Shown: piece by piece, positions 1 to 8,473 of the stretch
How the letters are laid out: every line of letters begins with the position of its first letter
Numbering within the stretch: the first letter of the stretch is position 1
Assembly: GCA_018882645.1 (NCBI GenBank)
Contig: VERM01000010.1
Coordinates: 1 to 15,002 of the forward strand
Direction: 5' to 3'
DNA length: 15,002 nt
Origin: Ferruginibacter sp.
Lineage (GTDB): Bacteria; Bacteroidota; Bacteroidia; Chitinophagales; Chitinophagaceae
Made by a program: the position numbers and the translations under genes
Notes under the pieces: generated by a model
What the model saw: the letters and a program-made list of their open reading frames with translations, nothing else
Databases searched by the model: none
What the model was told of the DNA's origin: nothing

Positions 1-705
1 GTACCAGCTGTACATGGTGCTGTACCAGTGCGCGTCAATACTCATCAACCAAAGCCAGGGTATTGTAGAAGCAACGGTCAGCCCGAAGAATACAGTGAAC
101 AATGAAGCCCATACTGTATTTTTCCATATCCATTTTTTCCCTGTTTCATGATCCATTTGACCGTCAACATCAGACTTCAAGCTCATGCTGCGCATTTTGC
201 GACCAAGCAACCACCAAAGCAATACAGTTACCACGGAGCAAATGGTGAAAAACTGAGCATTTAAAAAGCCGCTTTTCCCTTTTAAAATATGGTCATTCTT
301 TACCGCTTCCGTATCCAACCAATGATAAATATCTGTTCTGCCTCCCCATACGATTGCCATCAATATAAGCAAAGTTATAACGCCTAAAATAGGAACCACG
401 CTTGATATGGCCTCGGGCACCCTGCGCAAAGCAACCTGCCAGCCACCCATGGCAAGAGTAGTTACACATATAAAAAACATGGAAGCGTTAACTAACAGTA
501 ACCAATAAACGCTATTTTGAAGTAAAACAGCCCAAAAGCGAGTAGCGGCAACACCATGACTTGAATCATGTCCATGACCTCCATGAGAAACCGGAGAAAA
601 CGGATGGAATACGATTATGCCGTAAACAAGAGCCAGCAATCCTGCCACAATCAAACCCCACGTCCATTTTTTGTAGCTGCCCGTTAATTCAAATTTTTGT
701 ATCAT
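1..705 (-). CDS. actF: Alternative Complex III subunit ActF (NrfD/PsrC-type quinol subunit), partial
   Basis: The ATG at 705 opens a frame that stays open for 235 codons to the window edge, so this is the N-terminal part of the gene. The protein is strongly hydrophobic, with predicted membrane helices near residues 15-34, 56-80, 93-115, 137-155 and 182-205. It resembles the NrfD/PsrC-like integral membrane subunits; members from Bacteroidota ACIII usually exceed 400 residues, so roughly half is missing. A conserved-looking stretch around residues 73-117 carries MGGWQVALRR followed by a Pro- and Val-rich helix. The loop at residues 41-51 has four histidines (HGGHGHDSSH) after the first helix. 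In the complex, ActF pairs with ActC in the membrane and has been proposed to help couple quinol oxidation to proton movement. It is the last actABCDEF gene visible, starting 71 bp after actE. Identity rests mainly on operon position and topology. Confidence 0.9.
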   Translation of the reverse strand, partial: MIQKFELTGSYKKWTWGLIVAGLLALVYGIIVFHPFSPVSHGGHGHDSSHGVAATRFWAVLLQNSVYWLLLVNASMFFICVTTLAMGGWQVALRRVPEAISSVVPILGVITLLILMAIVWGGRTDIYHWLDTEAVKNDHILKGKSGFLNAQFFTICSVVTVLLWWLLGRKMRSMSLKSDVDGQMDHETGKKWIWKNTVWASLFTVFFGLTVASTIPWLWLMSIDAHWYSTMYSWY

Positions 706-776
706 CTAAATAAACTTTATATTTTGTTAATGCTTGTCGGCAATTTGAAAATGCCTGGATTATACTTTTTAATTCA

Positions 777-1466
777 TTATGGATTACCCGCTGTCTTTGT
801 TTTTATATCCGTCTGAGCTTTTGCACTGTCAGAAGCCGGTGCAGGTTGCAGGGTACGAATATATTTAACAACCATCCAGCGTTGCTTTGCGTTCAGCTGA
901 GAAGCGTAACTACCCATCATGTTCTTACCATATGTGATAGAGTGAAACATTTTACCATCAGTCATTTTTACGTACGCTTCCTGAGTTAAATTGGCAACAC
1001 CTCCGATTTTTCCTGCAACAGGACCTGCGGCATCTCCTTTTTCACCATGACATACTGCACAATTGATGTTAAAAAGACGCTGTGACTCTTTTAAATCAGC
1101 ATCACTTAATGCCGATAAAGGATTTTTAACGGTGTCACTCAAATTATATCCTGTGCTGTCATTTGTTAGTACGTAAGGAAATATGGTCTCATTATTGTGA
1201 TATGCTGTGTCCCAATAGGGCATATCAATATTGCAGCCTCTTTTAATGGTGCCTGCGACGGGCAGATTGTTGTAAAAAATCTTCCCTCCCAACTCAGAGA
1301 TATTAGAAGTAAATTGTTTAGAATTTCTTTCAGCATAGGTTTCATAACCTCTGCTGTAGGCCATATCAGGCACATAAATACTTCCGGGTTTGCGCTTGTC
1401 GCTACAAGATGTTAATGCAAAACAAGCCAGCGCAAATACAACCGCAGATTTTACCATTTTTTTCAT
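777..1466 (-). CDS. actE: Alternative Complex III subunit ActE, monohaem cytochrome c lipoprotein
   Basis: I place the start at the ATG at 1466, giving 229 residues, because it puts a lipoprotein signal at the very N-terminus: MKKMVK, a hydrophobic stretch and the lipobox LTSC with the lipidated Cys at residue 21. A longer frame exists from a TTG at 1565, but it would bury the signal behind 33 charged residues. The mature protein is periplasmic and membrane-anchored. One haem c motif, CAVCH, sits at residues 136-140, and Met183 or Met184 in GKNMMGSY is the probable distal haem ligand. The C-terminal tail is rich in Ala, Lys and Thr. In ACIII this monohaem subunit lies next to the multihaem ActA and is a likely exit point for electrons. 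It follows actD after a 95-bp gap. No acidic surface-export signal follows the lipidated Cys, so a periplasmic location is expected. Confidence 0.93.
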   Translation of the reverse strand: MKKMVKSAVVFALACFALTSCSDKRKPGSIYVPDMAYSRGYETYAERNSKQFTSNISELGGKIFYNNLPVAGTIKRGCNIDMPYWDTAYHNNETIFPYVLTNDSTGYNLSDTVKNPLSALSDADLKESQRLFNINCAVCHGEKGDAAGPVAGKIGGVANLTQEAYVKMTDGKMFHSITYGKNMMGSYASQLNAKQRWMVVKYIRTLQPAPASDSAKAQTDIKTKTAGNP

Positions 1467-1561
1467 TGTATCTTTCTTATTTATTGGCTTACGCCTTATA
1501 ATATTCCTTTTATCAAACCGTCTCAGTGAATCGAACTTCATTCCTGAAAAAGACAGTATAA

Positions 1562-2152
1562 TCAATACCCTTTTTCTTCTCTGTATAATTTTTGTTCTCT
1601 GTCATATCTTCCGATCCACCAACCCGTTTCCGCAACTTGCACATTTATCTCTTTTGCTCCGGCACTTTCAAGAAAACTTTGAAGCTCCGCATCATTCGTT
1701 TTATCTGTACACTCGATGGCCATTACAAAAAGATCATCCGTAGCTCTGGGATGGAAATGATGTTTTTTTACAAACGGTGAAAGCTGGCACAGATAACAAA
1801 ATGTCAGCACCATTCCCACAGCAGAAAACAAAACCGTTAATTCAAATGTAATGGGGATCCATGCGGGTAAGGCAAAATGAGGCTTCCCTCCAATATTCAG
1901 CGGCCAGTCTTTGGTAAAGACCCAGCTCATAAAAGAAAGGGCAGTGGTAGTACCGGTAACTGCATAGATGAATCCCGCTGTGTGCAGGCTTGTTTCTCTC
2001 AATCCCAATGCATGATCCAATCCATGCACCGGAAACGGCGTGTACACATCATGAATTTTGTATCCGGCCTTGCGTACTTTTTTAACCGCCGGAAACAGCA
2101 CAGCTTCATCATCAAATGAACCTACTACAAATTTTTTAATTCCTCCAGCCAT
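1562..2152 (-). CDS. actD: Alternative Complex III subunit ActD (DUF3341-type membrane protein)
   Basis: The ATG at 2152 gives 196 residues, usual for ActD. The N-terminal region has the family's conserved stretch (KAGYKIHDVYTPFPVHGLD, residues 29-46), which is soluble and probably cytoplasmic. Two membrane helices follow, near residues 58-79 and 99-121, joined by a short loop. The hydrophilic C-terminal domain after residue 125 has several histidines (KKHHFH) at the membrane exit, then an alpha/beta-like segment ending in an acidic and basic tail. The subunit carries no redox cofactor and is thought to hold the membrane part of ACIII together; its exact role is not settled. It lies between actC (121 bp upstream, AT-rich gap) and actE (95 bp downstream to the chosen start), in the usual act order. 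Confidence 0.93.
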   Translation of the reverse strand: MAGGIKKFVVGSFDDEAVLFPAVKKVRKAGYKIHDVYTPFPVHGLDHALGLRETSLHTAGFIYAVTGTTTALSFMSWVFTKDWPLNIGGKPHFALPAWIPITFELTVLFSAVGMVLTFCYLCQLSPFVKKHHFHPRATDDLFVMAIECTDKTNDAELQSFLESAGAKEINVQVAETGWWIGRYDREQKLYREEKGY

Positions 2153-2168
2153 ATTTGTTTTTTAAAAA

Positions 2169-2196
2169 GTCAAAATTCAAAAGTTAAAAATCAAAA
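2169..2196. repeat. Two degenerate 14-bp AT-rich tandem units in the actC-actD gap
   Basis: On the plus strand, GTCAAAATTCAAAA (2169-2182) is followed directly by GTTAAAAATCAAAA (2183-2196), matching at 12 of 14 positions. They lie in the 121-bp gap between actC and actD, which is almost entirely A/T and purine-rich on the transcribed strand. No exact TAnnTTTG promoter element is visible here. The meaning is unknown; it could be simple slippage or an mRNA spacer. Confidence 0.5.
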
Positions 2197-2273
2197 TCTG
2201 ATCTCTTTACTTTTTATTTATTAATGCTTTGTTCTCTGCTTTTGTCCTGTTTTTTACTTCTCACTTTTTATTA

Positions 2274-3725
2274 TCAATGTGCGTTCTCCACTTCTTCAAT
2301 ATAAAATTTCTCTGCATCCGATTTTTCAATGCTGGTCATTTTAGCTTTGTAATTTTCTCCACTCGTCTTCAAAATTGATTTTATTTCAGCCACAGCAATA
2401 ACCGGGAAATATTTTGCGAACAAGAAGAAGCAAGTGAAAAACAGTCCGAAAGTTCCTAGGTAAAATCCAATTTCCCAGACCGTAGGGCTGTAGTACGTAC
2501 TCCAGCTTGAAGGAAGAAAATCTCTATAAACGGAAGTAACGATAATTACAAAGCGCTCATACCACATTCCAATATTTACGATAATGCTCATGAAGAAAGT
2601 AACGGCAATGTTTCTTCTTAATTTACGACTCCAGAAAAGCTGTGGAGAAACAACGTTACAGAACATCATCAACCAATAACTCCAGCCATATGGCGTAAAT
2701 GGATTGGCTCTGTTCTGACTAAACACATACCATTCGTATGGATTTTGTCCATACCATGCAATAAACAACTCTGTCAAATACGCACAACCCACAATGCTTC
2801 CGGTAAGAACAATAACCTTGTTCATCGCCTCTATGTGTCCGAGCGTGATATAGTCTTGCAGACCCATCACTTTTCTTACAATAATCAAAAGCGTCTGCAC
2901 CATGGCAAATCCACTAAATATCGCACCCGCAACGAAGTAGGGCGGGAAGATGGTTGTGTGCCATCCGGGAATTACAGAGGTAGCAAAGTCAAAAGATACA
3001 ATGGTATGTACAGAAAGTACAAGCGGTGTACTTAATCCTGCAAGTACAAGTGAAAGCGACTCATGACGTTGCCAATGCTTCGTACTTCCAGTCCAGCCAA
3101 ACGACGCAATACCGTACAATAGTTTACGCAATTTTGTTTTTGCCCTGTCTCTTACTGTAGCCAAGTCAGGTATCAAGCCGGAATACCAGAAAAGAAGTGA
3201 TACGGTAAAATAGGTAGATATGGCAAATACGTCCCAAAGCAAAGGAGAGTTGAAGTTTACCCATAAAGGTCCTCTTGAGTTGGGATATGGCAATACGAAA
3301 AACGCCATCCACACACGACCCATATGCCATATAGGGAACTGCCCCGCACACATAACCGCAAAAATGGTCATCGCCTCTGCAGCTCTGTTTACTCCGGTTC
3401 TCCATCCCTGACGGAACAATAAAAGAATCGCTGAAATCAGGGTGCCCGCATGACCAATACCTACCCACCATACGAAGTTGGTAATATCCCAACCCCAGCC
3501 GATGGACTTATTCAAATTCCACTGACCAATTCCGTATGTCACCTCCCTGTACACACTATATACACCAAATAAAAGCAGTAATACACTGATATAAAAACCA
3601 ATGTACCAAAGCCGCGTAGGCTTGGATTCAATGGGCTTGATGATGTCTTCGGTAACCTGATGATAATTCTTATTACCATCCACCAAAGGCTCTCTGAGTT
3701 GTGATTCGTATTTAAGTAGTGACAT
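2274..3725 (-). CDS. actC: Alternative Complex III subunit ActC (NrfD/PsrC-type quinol-binding membrane subunit)
   Basis: The ATG at 3725 gives 483 residues starting MSLLKYESQLREPLVDG. An upstream TTG at 3764 would add 13 residues and looks less likely. After about 35 polar residues come roughly ten membrane helices, beginning near residues 40-59 and 82-104. The second helix region contains WWVGIGHAG (His92), followed by a loop with arginines and GQFPIWHMGR (residues 128-137); a later helix has PPYFVAGAIFSG. These match the polysulfide-reductase/NrfD family as found in ACIII and related MoCo-type complexes. ActC sits in the inner membrane beside ActB, and structures of ACIII place quinol oxidation here, next to the ActB Fe-S chain. 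The C-terminal tail after about residue 455 is charged and soluble. A short hairpin lies between actB and this gene. Confidence 0.95.
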   Translation of the reverse strand: MSLLKYESQLREPLVDGNKNYHQVTEDIIKPIESKPTRLWYIGFYISVLLLLFGVYSVYREVTYGIGQWNLNKSIGWGWDITNFVWWVGIGHAGTLISAILLLFRQGWRTGVNRAAEAMTIFAVMCAGQFPIWHMGRVWMAFFVLPYPNSRGPLWVNFNSPLLWDVFAISTYFTVSLLFWYSGLIPDLATVRDRAKTKLRKLLYGIASFGWTGSTKHWQRHESLSLVLAGLSTPLVLSVHTIVSFDFATSVIPGWHTTIFPPYFVAGAIFSGFAMVQTLLIIVRKVMGLQDYITLGHIEAMNKVIVLTGSIVGCAYLTELFIAWYGQNPYEWYVFSQNRANPFTPYGWSYWLMMFCNVVSPQLFWSRKLRRNIAVTFFMSIIVNIGMWYERFVIIVTSVYRDFLPSSWSTYYSPTVWEIGFYLGTFGLFFTCFFLFAKYFPVIAVAEIKSILKTSGENYKAKMTSIEKSDAEKFYIEEVENAH

Positions 3726-3790
3726 ATTCTTTAAAGCGATTGTATCAATGAATAAACAATACAACCATGTTTTAATTTCAATTTATGTTC

Positions 3791-3809
3791 AACCCTATGT
3801 TTTAGGGTT
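3791..3809 (-). other. Small hairpin between actB and actC
   Basis: A perfect 7-bp inverted repeat (arms AACCCTA and TAGGGTT, loop of 5 bases) begins 9 bp beyond the actB stop. No T-run follows it on the transcribed (minus) strand, so it does not look like a classical intrinsic terminator. It could be a weak attenuating or mRNA-end-protecting structure that sets the ActB to ActC ratio, or chance. Confidence 0.4.
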
Positions 3810-3818
3810 TATAAAAAA

Positions 3819-6800
3819 TCAATGGCCCTCAGCGTGACCTTCAGCATGCTCTTCCAGAGCACCCACGTGTCTGTCTGTATTTCTGATTTTAGCCAGATAG
3901 CTGACATTAGGCAGAACGTGCAGTTGCTCCAACACATAGAAATTGCGATTTTCATTTGATCTTGCTTTAGAAACCTCACTCTCTTTATCATTTACGTTTC
4001 CAAAACTAATCGCATTGGTCGGGCAGGCTTGCATACAAGCTGTTTTTACATTGCGTACCAATGCTGGGTTCTGCTGCTTCTTCGCTTCCAGTTTACTTTC
4101 CTGTAAGCGCTGCACACAGAAAGAACATTTTTCAATCACCCCTCTTGAACGAACAGTTACATCAGGGTTCAGCACCATACGCGTAAGTTCTTCATTCATC
4201 TGGAATACCGATTCGTTCAGCTCGGTACCACGAAGTGGTTCCTGATTATTGGAGAAACTATCGGATCCTGTGAAATCTAGCCAGTTGAATCTCCGAACTT
4301 TATAGGGGCAGTTGTTCGCACAGTATCTGGTTCCAATACAACGGTTATATGTCATTTGATTTAATCCTTCGCTGCTATGGTTCGTTGCAGCAACCGGACA
4401 AACGTTCTCGCATGGAGCATTGTCGCAATGCTGGCATAACATAGGCTGAAATACCACATCCGGATTTTTAGGATCTCCGGTAAAATATCTGTCTATACGA
4501 AGCCAGTGCATCTCATGCGCTTTCTGTACCTGAATTTTTCCGACCACACTTACATTGTTTTCTGCAGTACAAGCCACTACGCATGCACTACAACCGGTAC
4601 ATGTGTTCAAATCTATACTCATTCCCCATTTGATACCCGGTTTTTCATGATCCGGATACATGGTTCCATCTTTTACATAATCTTTTTTTCCATCGGCCAG
4701 CAATATATCTTTTTCTTTTCTGGGTTCCTCAAGCAACGCCTTTGGATCTTTCAAATAAGAACTAAGATTGGTCTCATAAATCACGGGCCTGTTTTCATAA
4801 AAACCATGAACCTGTGTTTGTGCGAGCGGATATAGCTTGCTGGTTTTACTCACCGTTACAACGGAAGAGTATGAGTACCCTGTTCCATCAAAGCCTACCA
4901 AAGGATATGCATTTTTACCTGCTCCTGTTGCTGATTTACCTACTCTGTCGAGAGACTGATTGGCATCAGCGCTGCTTCTGCCATATCCCAATGCTATTCC
5001 AATTGTTGAATTGTCTAATCCGGGTATAATCAAAACAGGAAGCTCTACTGATTTCCCGTTTAAAGAAATATTAATGACAGGTTTTTCAGGAGTCACTTCA
5101 TAAGCGTCCGCCTGACGTTGATTGTTGACAACATCGATGCCGATAAGTGTTTTGGCCAATGTCGGACTAACCATTGCATAGTTGTCCCAGGTTACTTTTG
5201 AAATTGGATCGGGTAATTCTTGCAACCATGGGTTATTGGCCTGACTTCCATTTCCTATAGACACTTTTTGATACAATACGATTTCAGTTGCACCTCCCTT
5301 GATGGAAGCCGCTTTTGATGAGGCTTCTGAAAGAGGGGAAGGATTGTAAACGGTTGTGGTGCTTGAAACAGGAAAATCCACAACGCCGTCCTGTAAAGCT
5401 TTATTCCATAAAGATTCGTCGCCTCCAAGTTTCTTGATCCAGTATTGTCTTACATACGCCTCATAATCACCAACAACACCTTCCACATTTGCAGGTTTGC
5501 GATTTGATGAGCTGTCTCTGTCAGAGGATCTGGCATTTTCGGACACTGATTGTTTTTTCCATTTCAACAAAGAGGTCTGATATGCTCTGGTCTTAAACAA
5601 AGGATTTATCAAAGGCTGTATCAGGCTAAATGAATTGGTTTTAGGCTCAGCGTCTCCCCAGCTTTCCAGCCAGTGGTGATTGGGAATGATATATTTACAT
5701 TGCTCTGAGGTTTCATCGAGTGTTCCATTAAATGAAATCGAAAGGGGCAATTTTGCAATCGCTTCCGCTAATTTTTTTCCTTCCTTGTAATCGTAAACGG
5801 GATTACATCCATAAATCAGTAAAGCTCCCGCATTGCCGGATACAACTGCGGAAATCAATGATTCCATTTCAGCGTCTATGGCTTTCCGATAGTTTAGACT
5901 GATATCGTGATTGATGGTTTTTCCATTGGCTCCGATTGTTTCATTAATGGCATTTACAATGATTTGAATATTTACATCATTGCTGCCGCAAACCACAAGG
6001 CTTTCGCCTGGTGTTTTACGCAATTCGACTGCAGCTTTCTCAATTCCTTTTGCCAAATGAGCGTCGGTGATGGCAGGTGCAGAAACAGAGCCTCCCAGTT
6101 TGGCCAAAAGAGCAAGCGCAATCGCTCCTGTTTCTGAAGGCCTGTGTGTGTAACGGTCATCGGCATTGCTTCCCGTAAGACTCAGTATGCTTTCAAACTG
6201 AATGTGTTTGCTAAGCGTAGGGGTCTTATCAGAAATTTTTCGGTTGACGGCATATTGGCTGCTGAACTCTACAGGACTCAACCAGGTTCCCAAAAAGTCA
6301 GCACCAAGGCTGACAATAGTTTTGGCTTTATCGAACTGATAAGAGGGTATATGTTTTTTTTGATAGCAAGCCTCATTCGCAAGCAGCATTCCGCTGTAGC
6401 TAACTGAATCATATTGTATGTGTTTGCTGCCGGCCGGATACTGAGCAATAAACTCATTGATAATCTCTATTGATGAAGGTGAGTTTATAGTAGGAGTAAG
6501 TAAAAATAAAGGTTTGCTGCCAACTCCGTCCAATGCTTTTCTGACCATGTTGTCGATGGCTTCGAAAGAACTAACCTCTTTAAAAACGCTGCCGTCTTTT
6601 TGTAGCGGATGGCGCAAACGAGTGGTATCGTAAAGATCCAGCACGGAAGCCTGCGCCTGTGCGCTGGTTCCGCCATTGGTGATTGTTGAACGCTCATTGC
6701 CCTCAACTTTTATAGGACGACCATCTCTTTGTTTAACCACTACGCTTATGGCATCGCCACCATTAATATAAGTAGATGCATAGTAGTTGGCTATTCCGGG

Positions 6801-7061
6801 AGTGACGTTTTCAGGTTTATTTAAATATGGTATTGATTTGCGAACAGGAATCTCGCAACTGGCTGCAATAGCCGCTGCTGCTGTACTGAATCCGAGATAT
6901 TTAAGAAAATCTCTGCGGGGCGTCTTATTCAAAACAAGACCCTCATTGGAAATCTCTTCCACGGGAAGTAAATCTTCTTTGAATTCGTTGGCTGAAGTTT
7001 GCTTAAAAGCATCAGTATGATTCAGCTCTCCGAAACTCTGCCAGTACTTCTTATTGCTCAT
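3819..7061 (-). CDS. actB: Alternative Complex III subunit ActB (Tat-exported molybdopterin-like / iron-sulfur fusion)
   Basis: The ATG at 7061 gives 1080 residues. A polar leader of about 45 residues precedes a twin-arginine signal, RRDFLKYLGF (Arg49-Arg50), and an Ala-rich stretch ending AASC with Cys69. This is the extended Tat type seen in ActB proteins, with a possible lipid-anchor Cys. Residues about 90-760 form a molybdopterin-oxidoreductase-like domain that in characterised ActB proteins holds no molybdenum cofactor. Residues 818-1025 are a ferredoxin-like domain: CTGCSACVVAC (821-831), CQHCDNAPCENVC (876-888), CIGTRYCANNC (908-918) and CSFC plus CMQAC (979-982, 1009-1013). Thr911 stands where a fourth Cys is usual, fitting one [3Fe-4S] and three [4Fe-4S] clusters. 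The tail ends in a His/Glu-rich stretch (EEHAEGHAEGH). It works in the periplasm, passing electrons from quinol at ActC to ActA. It starts 52 bp after actA. Confidence 0.97.
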   Translation of the reverse strand: MSNKKYWQSFGELNHTDAFKQTSANEFKEDLLPVEEISNEGLVLNKTPRRDFLKYLGFSTAAAAIAASCEIPVRKSIPYLNKPENVTPGIANYYASTYINGGDAISVVVKQRDGRPIKVEGNERSTITNGGTSAQAQASVLDLYDTTRLRHPLQKDGSVFKEVSSFEAIDNMVRKALDGVGSKPLFLLTPTINSPSSIEIINEFIAQYPAGSKHIQYDSVSYSGMLLANEACYQKKHIPSYQFDKAKTIVSLGADFLGTWLSPVEFSSQYAVNRKISDKTPTLSKHIQFESILSLTGSNADDRYTHRPSETGAIALALLAKLGGSVSAPAITDAHLAKGIEKAAVELRKTPGESLVVCGSNDVNIQIIVNAINETIGANGKTINHDISLNYRKAIDAEMESLISAVVSGNAGALLIYGCNPVYDYKEGKKLAEAIAKLPLSISFNGTLDETSEQCKYIIPNHHWLESWGDAEPKTNSFSLIQPLINPLFKTRAYQTSLLKWKKQSVSENARSSDRDSSSNRKPANVEGVVGDYEAYVRQYWIKKLGGDESLWNKALQDGVVDFPVSSTTTVYNPSPLSEASSKAASIKGGATEIVLYQKVSIGNGSQANNPWLQELPDPISKVTWDNYAMVSPTLAKTLIGIDVVNNQRQADAYEVTPEKPVINISLNGKSVELPVLIIPGLDNSTIGIALGYGRSSADANQSLDRVGKSATGAGKNAYPLVGFDGTGYSYSSVVTVSKTSKLYPLAQTQVHGFYENRPVIYETNLSSYLKDPKALLEEPRKEKDILLADGKKDYVKDGTMYPDHEKPGIKWGMSIDLNTCTGCSACVVACTAENNVSVVGKIQVQKAHEMHWLRIDRYFTGDPKNPDVVFQPMLCQHCDNAPCENVCPVAATNHSSEGLNQMTYNRCIGTRYCANNCPYKVRRFNWLDFTGSDSFSNNQEPLRGTELNESVFQMNEELTRMVLNPDVTVRSRGVIEKCSFCVQRLQESKLEAKKQQNPALVRNVKTACMQACPTNAISFGNVNDKESEVSKARSNENRNFYVLEQLHVLPNVSYLAKIRNTDRHVGALEEHAEGHAEGH

Positions 7062-7113
7062 AGTTTATTAGTTCGATAATTCAGTAATTATGATGATAAC
7101 TTACTCGTAAAAT

Positions 7114-8397
7114 TTAATAGTGACATTTCTGACACTCTGTTCCACCAATTTTTTCAACCGTTACACTGTCCATTTTTTTGTCCTTAAGATCCTTGTGGAA
7201 CTTCTCGTAAATGCTGTAAAACTTATTGCCCTCACCTGTTGATGTGTTGAAAAAGTCAACCTTGCTTTCTCTGTGACAGTTGATGCACCAACCCATGCTC
7301 AAATCTGAGAACTGATATACCTCAGGCATTTCCTGAATGTTTCCGTGACAAGTTTGACACTGGACCTTACCCACTTTTACGTGTTGGCTATGATTGAAAT
7401 ACACATGATCAGGGAGGTTGTGAATCTTAACCCACTCTATAGGACTTGCCCCATCGGGAATCCCATCTTTATTGTTATCTGGATTATATTGTCTGGTTTC
7501 GGGATTCCATCCGGCATATTTGTAAAGCTTTTGAATTTCTTCCGTTCCATTAACTTGCTTTCCGTCTTCTCTCACAATCGGATCACCTTTATATTCCTTG
7601 ATGGACATGTGACAGTTCATACAGACATTGACTGAAGGAATATTTGCATGCTTACTGTCCTGCGCGCCTCCATGGCAATACAAACAACTGATTTGATTGG
7701 TTCCGGCGTGAACTTTGTGAGAATAGTAAATGGGTTGCTCAGGCTGATAGCCACGACTTCTTCCAAGATTGATTGCACCGTTTATTGTATAGTACCCTCC
7801 AAGTGCAAATAGAATGAGTATACCTGTCATCAGGTATGTTTTATTTCTGTAGAAAGGAACCGGTTCCCCTCTATATACGCCTTCTTTATCATCGGTAAGT
7901 TTACGCAAATTGCTGTTTACCTGCAAAAGAATAAAGGCCACCACCGCCAATATCAAAAATAAAATTCCATATAGAAGAGAGTTGTCTGCTGAATCGTCTT
8001 TAGCAGCTCCCGCAGCGGCATCTTTTTTTTCAGCAGGTTTATAATTATCCACATATTTCATGATGGCATCAATCTCTTCCTTCTTCAGATTGGGAAAGGC
8101 CGTCATGACCGTCGGCTTCCACTTGTCAAACAAAGATTTCGCATAGGCGTCGCTAGCAATCACCTGTGCGGGATTGGCTACCCATTTGTAAATCCATTCC
8201 TTGTCAGGAACTCTTGCACTCCAACCTTTTAATGCCGGTCCGGTATAATCTTCATCGGGCTTATGACAATTGGCGCAATTCGCCTTAAATAGCGCTTCGC
8301 CGTCCTGAGCGAAAAGATTGTTGTTGACAAGAAATAAGCTTAAAGAAATAATTAAGAAAAAGAAATTCCTGTTGATGATTTTTTTATAGCAACTCAT
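7114..8397 (-). CDS. actA: Alternative Complex III subunit ActA, six-CxxCH cytochrome c with fused N-terminal cytochrome domain
   Basis: The ATG at 8397 gives 427 residues. A Sec signal runs to about residue 30 (ending LFAQ). A class-I-like monohaem domain follows, with CANCH at 41-45 and Met98 as likely distal ligand. After an Ala/Lys/Asp linker there are two membrane helices, near 140-160 and 188-206, joined by a basic loop expected to be cytoplasmic. The periplasmic C-terminal domain carries five more haem motifs: CLYCH (238-242), CMNCH (259-263), CQTCH (347-351), CINCH (371-375) and CQKCH (422-426), the last one residue from the end. The five-haem part matches the pentahaem ActA of the first described ACIII (Rhodothermus). 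ActA takes electrons from ActB and passes them on. It is the first gene of the operon, behind a clear promoter. The locus needs cytochrome c maturation genes, which are not in the window. Confidence 0.95.
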   Translation of the reverse strand: MSCYKKIINRNFFFLIISLSLFLVNNNLFAQDGEALFKANCANCHKPDEDYTGPALKGWSARVPDKEWIYKWVANPAQVIASDAYAKSLFDKWKPTVMTAFPNLKKEEIDAIMKYVDNYKPAEKKDAAAGAAKDDSADNSLLYGILFLILAVVAFILLQVNSNLRKLTDDKEGVYRGEPVPFYRNKTYLMTGILILFALGGYYTINGAINLGRSRGYQPEQPIYYSHKVHAGTNQISCLYCHGGAQDSKHANIPSVNVCMNCHMSIKEYKGDPIVREDGKQVNGTEEIQKLYKYAGWNPETRQYNPDNNKDGIPDGASPIEWVKIHNLPDHVYFNHSQHVKVGKVQCQTCHGNIQEMPEVYQFSDLSMGWCINCHRESKVDFFNTSTGEGNKFYSIYEKFHKDLKDKKMDSVTVEKIGGTECQKCHY

Positions 8398-8440
8398 ATC
8401 GGTTATCTGGGCTAATGTGGAAAAAATCCTGATTCGGGCA

Positions 8441-8473
8441 CAAAATTAAGATAGGATGTTGACATAATATCAA
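8441..8473 (-). promoter_or_regulatory. Predicted Bacteroidota-type promoter of the act operon
   Basis: On the minus strand a TTG (8473-8471) is followed after 22 bp by TAATTTTG (8448-8441), an exact match to the TAnnTTTG -7 element. The -7 element ends 43 bp before the actA ATG, giving a short leader. The -33 region lies inside the dyad at 8456-8476, so a bound regulator would be expected to block or help RNA polymerase. Predicted by pattern only. Confidence 0.6.

Noticed and set aside
1467..1565. Longer actE start (TTG at 1565), overlapping the actD stop
   Set aside because: It would bury a good lipoprotein signal (Cys21 from the ATG at 1466) behind 33 charged residues.
8045..8053. Perfect DnaA box TTATCCACA
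   Set aside because: It is a single copy inside the actA coding region, with no other boxes or AT-rich unwinding region nearby, so it is probably chance rather than an origin.
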